Below, in pieces: positions 51,992 to 63,069 of a stretch of DNA of 64,000 bases. The DNA is from Bifidobacterium felsineum (GTDB lineage Bacteria; Actinomycetota; Actinomycetes; Actinomycetales; Bifidobacteriaceae): NCBI RefSeq assembly GCF_002802915.1, contig NZ_PEBJ01000001.1:124001-188000 (forward strand). Direction: 5' to 3'. How positions within the stretch are numbered: the stretch's first letter is position 1; each line of letters starts with the position of its first letter. The notes under the pieces were generated by a model. It saw nothing but the letters and a program-made list of their open reading frames with translations, ran no database searches and was not told the DNA's origin. The translations under genes were made by a program, and so were the position numbers.

Positions 51992-52933
51992 ATGAATGGC
52001 AAGGTAAGGGTGCATGGTCATTTCAATGGCCTGAAGACTACGCTGTTGTTTGGCTTGATGTGGGCCATCATCATGCTGATCTGGTGGGCGACCGGTGGAA
52101 GTCGCGGCACGCTCGGCATCTATATTCTGATTGGTCTCGGCACCACCTTTGCCTCCTATTGGTTCTCAGACAAGCTCGCCATCGCCTCGATGGGCGCGCA
52201 TGAAGTCAGCGAACAGCAGGCTCCGGAGATCTACGGCATTGTGCGCGAGCTCAGCGCCAAGGCCGGCAAGCCGATGCCGCGCATCTACATCGCGCCTACG
52301 ATGAGCCCCAACGCCTTTGCCACAGGCCGCAACGAACGTCACGCGGCCGTCTGCTGCACCCAGGGTATTCTGCAGATCTTGAACGCCCGCGAATTGCGCG
52401 GTGTGCTGGGCCATGAACTGATGCACGTTTATAATCACGATATTCTGACCTCCGCGGTAGCTTCCGCAATGGCAACGGTGATTTCCTACCTTGGCTATTC
52501 GCTGATGTATTTTGGCGGTGGTTCGCGCGATAGTCGAGACAATAATTCCGGTGGATTGGGTTTGATTGGAGTGCTGCTGAGTGCGATTTTGGCTCCACTC
52601 GCGGCTTCTCTGATTCAGATGGCTATCTCCCGCACGCGCGAATACGATGCGGACGAAGACGGCAGCCTCTTGACCGGCGACCCGGAGGCGCTGGCTTCCG
52701 CGTTGAACAAGATTTCCTATGGTGCACAGACCACGCCGATGCGCAAGACCGCGGGCACCCAGTCGGTGAGTGCGATGATGATTGCGAACCCGTTCTCCTC
52801 AGTCGGCTTCTCGAAGCTGTTCTCCACCCACCCGCCGACCGACCAGCGCATCGCCCGCCTGATGCAGATGGCCCAGGAAATGAACGGCGGCCAGCCCCTA
52901 GCAGCGCCATATTCCGTGCACGCCTTGCGCTAG
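51992..52933 (+). CDS. htpX: Membrane zinc metalloprotease HtpX (M48)
   Basis: Integral membrane protease of 313 aa for quality control of misfolded membrane proteins. Two N-terminal membrane segments (about 16-34 and 40-58) precede the active site HELMH (His141, Glu142, His145); a third and fourth hydrophobic stretch follow (about 152-175 and 188-206), and the third zinc ligand Glu lies in SRTREYDADEDG. The C-terminal FSTHPPTDQRIARL is the family hallmark. No Shine-Dalgarno; TAGGCT lies 7 nt before the ATG. Length is normal for HtpX. Confidence 0.94.
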   Translation: MNGKVRVHGHFNGLKTTLLFGLMWAIIMLIWWATGGSRGTLGIYILIGLGTTFASYWFSDKLAIASMGAHEVSEQQAPEIYGIVRELSAKAGKPMPRIYIAPTMSPNAFATGRNERHAAVCCTQGILQILNARELRGVLGHELMHVYNHDILTSAVASAMATVISYLGYSLMYFGGGSRDSRDNNSGGLGLIGVLLSAILAPLAASLIQMAISRTREYDADEDGSLLTGDPEALASALNKISYGAQTTPMRKTAGTQSVSAMMIANPFSSVGFSKLFSTHPPTDQRIARLMQMAQEMNGGQPLAAPYSVHALR

Positions 52934-52942
52934 TGCGAACTT

Positions 52943-52990
52943 GGCTCCCCTTGTCAGGGGAGCTGGACAGCGAAGCGGGACTGAGGGGTA
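52943..52990 (+). repeat. GGCTCCCC...GGGGAGC intergenic repeat, best-preserved plus-strand copy
   Basis: GGCTCCCC, TTGT loop, CAGGGGAGCTGGACAG, CGAAGCGGGACTGAGGGG. It follows htpX and may terminate it. Confidence 0.75.
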
Positions 52991-53105
52991 GTAGGAGCGA
53001 AGCCCAAAAACAGCATCGGCACAGCCGATTCCACTAAGCGTGTGCTACAGTAACTATTTGTGCGTCACTCGCAACTGGTGGTTTTCGGTTGCCCCTGAAG
53101 CACAT

Positions 53106-53176
53106 GCGGACATAGTTCATCGGTAGAATGAAAGCTTCCCAAGCTTTAGAGGCGGGTTCGACTCCCGTTGTCCGCT
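53106..53176 (+). tRNA. tRNA-Gly (anticodon CCC)
   Basis: A 71-nt gene. Acceptor stem GCGGACA/TGTCCGC, anticodon stem AAAGC/GCTTT with loop TTCCCAA (anticodon CCC), T-arm GCGGG-TTCGACT-CCCGT, discriminator T. CCA is not encoded. Confidence 0.95.
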
Positions 53177-53467
53177 CTTCTGCTTTGCGATTCTTCAATC
53201 TTTTTTTGATTATGATTCGTTCCGCATGCGGAACTGGCAGTGGAATGAAGATTTCCGGTTGGTGATATTCGTATCGCATCCTGAGTCTGTATTGTGTTGT
53301 TCTGTGTTCAAAACGGGGGTATAAATCTCAAAATAGGGGCATATAACGGGGGATTTTCTGCATTTTAGGGTGGATGAATCTTATACTCCGTCTCAGAGTC
53401 ATACGGATGCCGGTTGAGGTTGAGGGCCGGGTCCGTAGTGCGAGAAGAGGCGAAGGAGATAAGTCCT
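53177..53467. promoter_or_regulatory. Leader of the pilus locus
   Basis: Non-coding. GGGGGTATAA and AGGGGCATATAACGGGGG form an imperfect direct repeat near 53315-53352. TATACT at 53382-53387 is a good -10 candidate, without a clear -35. GAAGGAGAT ends 8 nt before the ATG at 53468. Confidence 0.5.
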
Positions 53468-56400
53468 ATGCGTAAGAACGATAGAAAACGCGTTGGGGGG
53501 GGGTATTCTCCAAGCTAACTAATCGTGTCGTGGCTGGTTTGGTCGCAGGCGCGATGTTGTTCGTGGGGGTGCCGATTGCTTCCGCTGTGGAGGCTGCGCC
53601 GCAGTCTGATCAGTCGACTTCGCAGGCGCAAACGCAGCAGAGCCAGGATTCGCAGAGCTCGCAGAAGACTGATACGAAGGGTGATTCGGCGAAAACTGAG
53701 GCTAAGAATGACGGCAAGGATGCCGGTAGTGGTTCCTCAGCGGATACGGCGAATAAGACCGACACTCAGTCAAATCAGAGCGATAACAGCGATGATGCTT
53801 CCGCTTCCGACAGTGCCGATGCGCAGGATGATTCCACTAATGCGGAAGATCAGATTGATCCGCAGTCGTATGAGGCATTGAAGAGTCGCCGTTCAGTTCG
53901 TATTGCGTCAAGTGTGCAGCCATGTACCCCGGACGATCCATTGAAGTGGGGTGGTACGACAGTGCTGTCCACGGACGCGGGCGCTTCGATTTATGCGAAG
54001 AGGAACATGCACATGGCAGTTCCGGTTCTTGGCAACGGCAACGGCAAGGGCGACCACACACAAACGTTGATTAATGGTGACGGCCATCCGTTCGATACCG
54101 GTACTCCAGGATATTTTGTGGAGTCCGAGGGCGTCACGGTAGTTGGCGGTAATTTCTCCTTGAACAAGCCCATTGCTTTGGGCAATCCACCGATGGGCCG
54201 AGTGTCTTGGGGCGGTGGACATCCAGCGCCGAATCACGGAACCGCGTTGGCAGTCGGAGGCAATGCGAACTCGTATGGCACGGTTGTCTATCTGAGTGGT
54301 TCATACGATACGCAGCAGCAGAAGTGGCTTGGTACGTATGGGCATATTGGTTTGGCGAACTCGAATGCGGGTGGATACTCGCCTCTGACGCCTGCGATTA
54401 ACCCGACTGATGACGGTAAGGTTTACCAGCGCGAAGGGACTCAGAAGGTTCTCAGTGATGTGAACGGTGTTGACTACAACAACTTCGACACTGAGATTAA
54501 GGACTTTTCCAAGACGCTGGCGGACACGAGGCCCGGCAATGGCGTGGTGTACGAGAATGTGAACTTCGCGGACGCTTCCATTGAGGCTGCGCCTGCTACT
54601 GGCACGAGTAAATGGATCAGAGGTTTGGATTCGCCTCGTTACAACGCGAATAAGGGTGATTCACGAGTTAGCAGTATCAAGTCCGGCGGTGGCACCTACC
54701 GGTATACCCAGCTGACGAACATCCGTGAAGTACATGTCACGTTCAAGGGCGATAACAACCCGAAGAACAAGCTGCAGGTGTTCACTCTGAACATGGCGGA
54801 GGTGAACCAGCAGTTCAAGAACGATAATGCAACTGGCGTCTACTACGATTTCCAGAATATTCCGGAGGGCGCATCTGTACTTGTGAACGTGACACATACC
54901 GATGATGGTTCCAACCTGACCATGAACACGGGCTGGCATTTTGGCTGGAATGGCAAAGATATTCAGAAGGTTGCCGACCAGGATGATGATTACGCCGTGG
55001 CGTCGGGTTCAATCATGTGGAACTTCGCTGACGTAACCGGTACGTTGAAGATTCGCAACGGTGATAAGTGGAAGACCTTCCCGGATAGCATGAAGAACGA
55101 CGGGCTTGCCAACTATTACAAGATGTACGCGAACGGCTACGAGGACGACAACGCCAGCAGTGATGCCGGTGCTGCTCTTCCGGGCAGTGTCTTGGCTGCG
55201 AACGCGAAGTCTACCGAGACATGGGTGAGCACAAATGGTCGTCTATATGTGGGAGGCGACCTCTGGCTCTCCCAGACCTATCCGCAGAACGACTTCCGTT
55301 CGGATGGCAACCACGGTTTCGGTGTGGGCATGGCTCAGGAGCACCACAACTTCCCGTGGATTGGCAACGCGATGACCTCCTGCCCGGTCACCGGCACGGT
55401 CGAGTGGTCGAAGGTCGACAAGGATTCGACTGCGAAGGTACTTTCCGGCTCCGAGTGGAAGATCACGAGTGGGTCTGACACTGTTGCAACTGTGGTTGAT
55501 AACGGCGAGAATGATGCCGATTCACGTCCGGGCTATTTGCAGGTAAGGGGTTTGTCTACAGATAAGACTTACTGGCTGACCGAAACTAAGGCCCCAGATG
55601 GCTATCAAATTAACACTACGCGTTACAGTTTTACCGTAACCGGTAACGGAATTACCACGTTGCCTGTGAACGGTGGCAAAGTGTCAAACACCGCGTATCA
55701 GGGCAAAGCGGCCTGGTACAAGGTCGACGCTACATCGAACAAAGAGCTTGCTGGCTCTGAATGGCTGCTGACATGTTCGAGTGGTGAGTGCAAGGATTTA
55801 GAGGAAAACAATAATCCGTGGAGCCGCAAGATTGTGGATAAGGTATCCGCGGACGATAACCGTAACGAGGCCCAGTGGGATTGGAGTGAGGTCCCCGGCT
55901 ATATCGTGATACAGAATCTTCCCTTGAATAGTTCCTATACGTTGGAGGAGACCAAGGCTCCGGATAACTATCAGTTGAATACGAGCGTGTACACGCTAAA
56001 TGTTACCGATCCGTATTCCTATGCGTATCCGACGCTTCAGGGCCAAGAAGTGCAGAGAATCCCAAACGAGAAACTCAAGGGCTCTCTTCGTTGGAAGAAG
56101 ATAGAAGATAATGCGTTGAACAAGCCTTTGGCAGGGTCCGAATGGTCTTTGATTGGTCCTTGCGAATCATCTGGAGAATGCAAGCTCGGTGATAATAACC
56201 CGTCTGCTCAGGAACTGCATATCGTTGATAACGGGGATTTGGATTCAGACAATCGCAGTGGCTTTTTCAAGGTGGACAATCTGGCGTATGGCCATTACAC
56301 GTTGCGCGAGACTAAGGCCCCTGACGGTTATGTGATTAATACCACGTCGTATGACAGAGAGGTAAACGCTTCCACGTCTAATAGCAATACGTTTATACCG

Positions 56401-57744
56401 TATTCCAATTCCGTGGGTGTGCCAATCACTTGGGAGAAGAAAGACGCTTCCAATCCTAATGGTGATCCGTTACCTGGATCCAAATGGAGTCTGACATGTA
56501 CAGATATGGTGGCCGTTGGCTCCACTTCAATCTGCTTTGAAGATTTTAACGGTATCGTTCGCAACATCGCGGATAATGATGCTTCCGATTTGAATAAGAC
56601 CGACGGCAAATTTGAAGTTATGCTGCCAATACCAAGTGGCAGTGCGTGGAGCATAACATATGAGCTGAAGGAGACGGAGGCTCCAGAGGGATACGAATTG
56701 TCGGATGCCATTTGGACGTTGAAAATCTCCAAGACCAATGGCGACATCACTTATAAGTGGACGAACAATAAGAACAGTGACACGCACGGGGGTTCGAGCG
56801 GAAAGCTGGACTTGTTGGTCACGGATAAGCAGAAGCCAGGAACTCTGATTTGGCAGAAGGTGGATGGTGCCGACAGCGACACCTACCATCCGTTGGATGG
56901 TTCTGAGTGGCATTTGGAGGCAGTGGATTCAGTGGAGGGTTCAGCGCCGGCGGATGCCCCGTGGTCGAAGTGTTCGTATCAGGGTGGTTGCGATGTGAAC
57001 AACGACAACGGTATGAACGAGAGTACTTATCAAACGGGCACATTCCAGGTATCCAAGCTGAAGCCGGGCGACTACAAGCTCACTGAGACTAAGGCTCCGG
57101 ACGGTTATGCCTTGCCGGATGACGCAGAGTATAAGGTGACGGTTTTACCCGGTCAGGAGGTGAAGGTCAACGGTTCTGGTGACGTGCCGAACTACCCGAT
57201 TGTGCAGGTGGCGTGGAAGAAGACCGATGACCTGGCTAACGCGTTGGGCGGTTCCGAGTGGAAACTCGTGAACACGCGCAATCAGTATGACTCGTTGCAG
57301 GTCACGGATAACGAGACTCATGACAAGGGCGGCTCATATTCAGGTGAGGATTTGGATAAAAGATCGGGGTACTTCACTGTGCAGGTTAACCCCACGCGTA
57401 TGGCCACTTTCAGTGACCCGCTCACCTATGAGCTGACGGAGACGAAGGCTCCAGACGGTTACAAGCTCGATCAAACGGTTCATACTTTGTATCTCTACTA
57501 CGTTTCTACTGAAGGTGCGAACGGAAAGTGGCATTGGGCGTGGAATTACGTAGATGGCGCACAAGATGAGTCGATTTCGATTGAGAACGAGAAGAAGCCG
57601 GTGTTGTCGTTCTTGCCGCTGACGGGTGGCGTGGGGACTGCGCGCGGAATGCTTGCCATTGGCGGCGGACTGGCGCTGTTCATCGTCGTTGCTGGAGCCA
57701 TCTGGCACGAATGGCGCAAGCGGAAGGAGGAGCTACTCCTGTGA
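53468..57744 (+). CDS. Large fimbrial adhesin/tip pilin, out of frame at a nine-G tract
   Basis: Cell-wall adhesin of about 1,425 aa. The ATG at 53468 has a strong ribosome binding site and encodes MRKNDRKRV, but nine G at 53495-53503 shift it into an early stop. One more G (or two fewer) would join it to the main frame as VFSKLTNRVVAGLVAGAMLF, a proper signal peptide ending near ASAVEA. The main frame then has an acidic Ser/Gln/Asp linker, a choice-of-anchor A domain (about 130-560, ending PGSVLAANA), and six Cna_B/SpaA domains each with an E-box such as ETKAPDGY that supports isopeptide bonds. It ends LPLTGG, membrane helix, RKRKEE. As sequenced the gene is in an OFF state. Confidence 0.88.
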
Positions 57745-57800
57745 GCCCAGGGCCGTCGCTTCGCTCCGGGCAGTGTCCTTGCGGGCTTCGCCTGCGATCT

Positions 57801-58030
57801 CTCCCTCAGTCTCGCTTCGCTCGACAGCTCCCTCATCAGAGGGAGCCAAAGCCACTCGGGATTGTTCTTGGCCCCCTCTGATGGGACATTGCCGTGAAGC
57901 AAACAGCAGAGCTGTTTGTAGGCAATGTGCGAGACGACAGTCGAGCCAACAAGAGAGGCGAACGAAGTTCGTCCTTAATTGCTGGACGAGCTGGCGGCGA
58001 AGCCGCCTGAGGGAGAGAAGCGGGCGTAGC
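57801..58030 (-). repeat. Composite of GGCTCCC-type intergenic repeats between the pilin genes
   Basis: On the minus strand GGCTCCCTCTGATGAGGGAG, then CTGTCGAGCGAAGCGAGACT, then GAGGGAG (57801-57847). A half-copy on the plus strand, GGCGGCGAAGCCGCCTGAGG, lies near 57993. The rest of 57745-58266 has no gene. Confidence 0.75.
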
Positions 58031-58133
58031 CCGTAGGGACACAGCCGGTCGCAAGGCCGTCCGCTTCGTAACTGAATAGAAATTAAAGACTTCCCGCTGT
58101 GTGAGGTGCATTGCATGGCGGGTGTGCATAAGG

Positions 58134-58178
58134 CCGTTCGGCGGCGTGGTTCATTGGCGTGAGTGCGCCGCCGAACGG
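58134..58178 (+). promoter_or_regulatory. 13-bp hairpin upstream of the major pilin gene
   Basis: CCGTTCGGCGGCG (58134-58146) pairs perfectly with CGCCGCCGAACGG (58166-58178), 88 nt before the pilin ATG. No T run follows. It may stabilise the 5' end of the pilin mRNA or act as an attenuator. Confidence 0.6.
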
Positions 58179-58266
58179 GTGATTGCAGTTGGTATTAACC
58201 ACAACCAGCCTCCAGTCTACCGGTGTAGGAAGCCGGCCAAGGGGGCGGAGAAAGGAATGATCTCTG

Positions 58267-60033
58267 ATGAAGGGTTCATTGTTGAAGAAGGGGTTCGCCG
58301 CCCTTGCCGCCTTCGCGGTCGGCGTGAGCGGCCTGGCCCTGGGCGTCACCACCGCCAGCGCGGCGGATGGTCTGACTGCCGCCGATTACGGTCACTCGAT
58401 CACGGTGACTGGTTCGGCGAACGCGTTGAAGGAGCGTAGCTTCACGGCCATCCGTCTGGCCGGTTTCGACGAGGGCGCAAGCCTGGACGTCGCGACCGAG
58501 TCCGCGGTCGAGCAGAACGTGAAGAACGCGTTGTCGGGCACGGCCTACAACGCGTCGAAGGATGGCGATCCGATGGCGTGGGTGGCCGCCAACCTGAAGG
58601 ATTCGACCTCCAGCCCGTATTCGGGCGAGCTGCGCAACTTCGTGACCGATCTGGCCCACCAGCTCCAGGGCACGGCCGGTAACACGGACGGCAAGTGGTC
58701 CGGCTACAAGGCCACGGCCAACAGCGGTGACCCGGATGAGACCGGTGAGAACGTGTACACGCTGAACAATGGCGTGACGGGTGGCATCTACCTAATCATC
58801 GACAAGGCCGCGAACGGCAAGCTGGCTTCGAACTCCATCCCGATTCTGGTGGGCACGTCCGTCAAGGACGTGACCAACGCCTCCGGCAAGGTCGAGGTGA
58901 AGAACAACGTGCCGCCGCTCGAGAAGACGGTCACGAACCAGGTGATCGGCAAGAGCGAGTACGCGAACTTCAAGGTGACCACGGCCGTGCCGAACTACGT
59001 GGGCTACCAGAAGGGCATGTACGTGTTCAAGATCATCGATTCCATCAGGAACGACACCACGAGCAATGACACCACCAAGATTCAGTTCGATGACAAGTTC
59101 GACCTGAAGGTCACGATCGACGGCGTCACGGACCCCATCCCGGCCCAGACCCCCACCACTCCGGGCTACGAGCTGACCAAGAGCGCTGCCGGCTTCACCG
59201 TCGACCTGTCCTCCTACATCGAATCCAAGGCTGGCACCAAGACCATCAACAGGGAATATGTGAACGGCGTGCCGACCCCGAATAAGACCGCGACCGTGCT
59301 GACCGCCGGCACCCCGGATCTGACCGGCAAGACCGTGACCCTGACCTACAACGCCCTGGTCACCGCCGAGATCGGCACCGATGGCGCCCAGAACGACGTG
59401 AAGCTGCAGTACTCCAACAACCCGAAGATCTACGACGAGGGTGACACTCCGACCGTCACCGAGCGCGAGGATCACGAGAAGGTGTTCAACGTGCCGCTGA
59501 AGATCAAGAAGACCGACAAGACCTCCGGCCAGCCGCTGTCCGGCGCTGTCTTCCAGATTATCGATAAGGATGGCACTAACCTTACTTCGAAGAATCTGAC
59601 CGCCACCTCCGGTGCGGACGGTCTCGCATCCTTCGCTTCGCTTGGTCTCAAGCAGGATGCGAACGACAAGACGAAGTACGAGTCCACGTTCACCGTCAAG
59701 GAGGTCACGGCTCCTAAGGACCATGTGCTGCCCTCCGACCCGACGTTCAAGGTGAAGATCAGTGCTACCGTGTCCGGCACGAAGGAGAACGCCGAGCTGA
59801 CGGACGTGAAGTATGAGATCGTCGCGGGCGGCGGCCTGCAGACCTTCGCTTCCGTGTTCGGCAGTGGTGTTGCCTCCATCGTGACCGTGAAGAACGCGAA
59901 GAACATCACCGAGCTGCCCCTAACCGGTGCCGCGGGCACCGCCCTGTTCACCGTGATCGGCCTGCTCCTCGCGGGCGCAGCCGCCACCGTGTTCGCCAAG
60001 AGCCGCCGCACCAGCAAGGCCCTCCAAGCCTGA
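58267..60033 (+). CDS. Major fimbrial subunit (isopeptide-forming pilin) with LPLTG anchor
   Basis: Secreted pilus backbone protein of 588 aa. A signal peptide (KKGFAALAAFAVGVSGLALG, cleavage near TASAADG) precedes an N-terminal pilin domain, a central domain (about 215-410) starting KTVTNQVIGKSEYANFKVTT, and a Cna_B domain (about 415-545) with KIKKTDKTSGQPLSGAVFQI and an E-box-like KEVTAP. It ends LPLTG, membrane helix and SRRTSK tail. The segment KVEVKNNVPP lies where the pilin-motif Lys is expected, although a classic YPKN is absent. GGAGAAAGGAATGATC provides the ribosome binding site. No class C sortase gene follows, unlike most fimbrial operons. Confidence 0.9.
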   Translation: MKGSLLKKGFAALAAFAVGVSGLALGVTTASAADGLTAADYGHSITVTGSANALKERSFTAIRLAGFDEGASLDVATESAVEQNVKNALSGTAYNASKDGDPMAWVAANLKDSTSSPYSGELRNFVTDLAHQLQGTAGNTDGKWSGYKATANSGDPDETGENVYTLNNGVTGGIYLIIDKAANGKLASNSIPILVGTSVKDVTNASGKVEVKNNVPPLEKTVTNQVIGKSEYANFKVTTAVPNYVGYQKGMYVFKIIDSIRNDTTSNDTTKIQFDDKFDLKVTIDGVTDPIPAQTPTTPGYELTKSAAGFTVDLSSYIESKAGTKTINREYVNGVPTPNKTATVLTAGTPDLTGKTVTLTYNALVTAEIGTDGAQNDVKLQYSNNPKIYDEGDTPTVTEREDHEKVFNVPLKIKKTDKTSGQPLSGAVFQIIDKDGTNLTSKNLTATSGADGLASFASLGLKQDANDKTKYESTFTVKEVTAPKDHVLPSDPTFKVKISATVSGTKENAELTDVKYEIVAGGGLQTFASVFGSGVASIVTVKNAKNITELPLTGAAGTALFTVIGLLLAGAAATVFAKSRRTSKALQA

Positions 60034-60086
60034 ACTGACCGCTGGAACCAAGCTGTATTCCAGTCCGCTTCCAGCTAGCTAATCAA

Positions 60087-60122
60087 GGAGGTCCGCGGAT
60101 ATATTTCTGCGGGCCTCCTCGC
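60087..60122 (+). terminator. Intrinsic terminator of the pilin gene
   Basis: GGAGGTCCGCGG pairs with CTGCGGGCCTCC (two wobble pairs) around ATATATTT, 54 nt after the stop. It ends the pilus transcript before the HTH gene. Confidence 0.8.
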
Positions 60123-60238
60123 ATAAATCACGCTTAGCGCTATCAATCGTTTATTGAAGTAGTAGCCATCACAACTGAACTAGTCAGCAAAGACGTTGAT
60201 GAATCATTTCCGACATTGACGCGGAGAAATAGACGCTT

Positions 60239-60649
60239 ATGAAGTATGGGAAAAGGGTGTTCCGGGACGAGGAAGTGGAATACCTCAATACGTTGCCGGC
60301 GGTGCGGCATGCTTCGCCAACGCGCATCACCTATGAGGACGCGTTCAAATTGGAGTGCCTTGCGCGCGATCGCAAAGGTGAATCGCCAACGCGTGTATTC
60401 CGCGAATACGGGCTCGCTCCCGAAGTGCTGGGGCCCAAGCGCATCGAGCGCTGCATGAGCCGTTGGCGCTCCGACCCCAGTCTGCAAGACGCTTTGAATA
60501 AAGATGGCGAGACGAATCCAATGCTCTCGGACGACAATGAAGACCGGCGAGAGCGGCTGATTCGCGAGCAAGCCATGCACATCGTCACATTGGAGAACGA
60601 AGTGCGCCGGCTGCGGGCCATCATCAAACGGGAACGGCGAGTGAAGTAG
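60239..60649 (+). CDS. HTH/coiled-coil protein resembling transposase-associated helpers
   Basis: Protein of 136 aa. The N-terminal half (RITYEDAFKLECLARDRKGE, SPTRVFREYGL) looks like a homeodomain-type helix-turn-helix as found in IS3-type OrfA proteins and their domesticated relatives. The C-terminal 45 residues (REQAMHIVTLENEVRRLRAI) form a basic leucine-zipper-like coiled coil. No transposase ORF or terminal repeats are next to it. A regulator derived from a mobile element is the likeliest reading. GGAGAA lies 11 nt before the ATG. Confidence 0.65.
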   Translation: MKYGKRVFRDEEVEYLNTLPAVRHASPTRITYEDAFKLECLARDRKGESPTRVFREYGLAPEVLGPKRIERCMSRWRSDPSLQDALNKDGETNPMLSDDNEDRRERLIREQAMHIVTLENEVRRLRAIIKRERRVK

Positions 60650-60748
60650 AGCATCGCTGCTGACGGGTTGCCTAGAGGTCCTATATATCTGCGTATACAT
60701 CTGCGGCATGCCCGTGTCGTTTCAATATCGCGCGTATCGTGATGCGCG

Positions 60749-61684
60749 ATGAAAGATTCCGTAGTTTCCTCACCGCGCACCAAGCGAACGCCGACCTTCG
60801 AACGCACCCCGCACGACATCCTGATTGGCGCATTGCTGGTTCTTGCGGGCGGTACATTGTGGGGCGTCAACGCCACCGTATCCAAACTGCTGATGGGCAA
60901 CTACCATGCCGACCCGCTGTGGATCGCGTGTGTGCGCGAACTGGCGGCCGGCGCAATCTTCATCGCATGCTCCGCATCGTTCACACCGAAGCTGCTGATT
61001 GGCGCGCTCAAGGACCGTCGCTCCTATCTGAAACTTGTGGCGTGCTCGCTGATTTGCGTACTGTTCGTGCAGGTCGCATATCTCAAAGCCATCGATTGGA
61101 CCAATTCGGGCACCGCAACCGTGCTGCAGACGCTGAACCTGCTGTTCGTGCTGGCCATCGTGTGCGTGCGCGGTCAGCGACTGCCGCGAATTAAGGAGAG
61201 CATCGGCATCGCACTGGCGTTCGCTGGCACTGTGCTCATCGCCACCGGAGGCGATTTGAGCCAACTGAGTCTGCCGCTCGCCGGACTGTTTTGGGGATTA
61301 TTGGACGCGCTGTGCACTTCCATCATGTCGATTGCGCCGATTGCGATGATGGCACGGTGGGGGAACTTCACCGTCAACGGCATCATGTTCGTGATTTCCG
61401 GGCTGATTCTACTGCCGATTGTGCGGCCGTGGGCCAATGCGCCCTCATTGGACGCATTCGGGCTGGTTTTGGTGGCGTTCACGATTGTCGGCGGTACATT
61501 CGGCGCATATTGGCTGTTTTTGGCCGGAACACAGCGGTGCGGGGCGATGCGCGCCACGATGCTCGGCACCAGCGAGCCGGTCACCGCCACGATCACCGGC
61601 GTGCTGTTCGCCGGAGCGGTGTTTACTCCCACTGATTTGGCCGGATTCGCGATGATTCTGATCATGGTGTTCCTGGTGCGGTGA
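60749..61684 (+). CDS. EamA/DMT-superfamily transporter
   Basis: Polytopic membrane protein of 311 aa with ten hydrophobic segments in two EamA repeats: LVLAGGTLWGVNATVSKLLM at the start of the first, AGLFWGLLDALCTSIMSIAP in the second, and the family signature LGTSEPVTATITGVLFAGAV near the end. It belongs to the RhaT/YicL-like exporter group; the substrate is unknown. It is not closely similar to the exporter at 22193. TATCGT ends 8 nt before the ATG and no Shine-Dalgarno is present, so it is probably leaderless. Confidence 0.85.
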   Translation: MKDSVVSSPRTKRTPTFERTPHDILIGALLVLAGGTLWGVNATVSKLLMGNYHADPLWIACVRELAAGAIFIACSASFTPKLLIGALKDRRSYLKLVACSLICVLFVQVAYLKAIDWTNSGTATVLQTLNLLFVLAIVCVRGQRLPRIKESIGIALAFAGTVLIATGGDLSQLSLPLAGLFWGLLDALCTSIMSIAPIAMMARWGNFTVNGIMFVISGLILLPIVRPWANAPSLDAFGLVLVAFTIVGGTFGAYWLFLAGTQRCGAMRATMLGTSEPVTATITGVLFAGAVFTPTDLAGFAMILIMVFLVR

Positions 61685-61689
61685 GGATG

Positions 61690-61925
61690 CGATAGCCAGT
61701 GGCTTATTTTTTCGAAAAGATAGGGAACCTCGTGAAAATGAGCCGCTGACGGTGATTCAGCGGCTCAAAATTTCGAAGAAAATGTACAGTTCGTGAAATT
61801 ACGACACTGAGATGATGTGAGTGACGTCTTTTCACGAAGTGTGGGCTCATTTCGAGAATTTACGCCACTGAGAGTTCGTCAGTGGCTTCTTTTCACGAAG
61901 TCGCGGTTTATTTCAAAATTTTACC
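61690..61925. repeat. Tandem hairpin repeats between the transporter and fba
   Basis: About four degenerate units of 55-60 bp, each a small hairpin flanked by TTTTCACGAAGT- or TTTCGAA-like sequence. Clear stems: GAGCCGCTGA/TCAGCGGCTC (61740-61766) and GCCACTGA/TCAGTGGC (61864-61886). TCTTTTCACGAAGT recurs at 61827 and 61888. No gene in 61685-62001. Confidence 0.75.
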
Positions 61926-62001
61926 GAGATGTGACCAATCGCACAGCCATACGTAACCGAGCGGGCGACTCGGCGGGCAGGGCGCGATACATAATGAAAC
62001 C

Positions 62002-63069
<1,068 letters not shown>

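Noticed and set aside
60239-60649. Insertion sequence next to the pilus locus
   Set aside because: The protein resembles an OrfA-type HTH protein, but there is no transposase ORF, terminal inverted repeat or target duplication that I can see.
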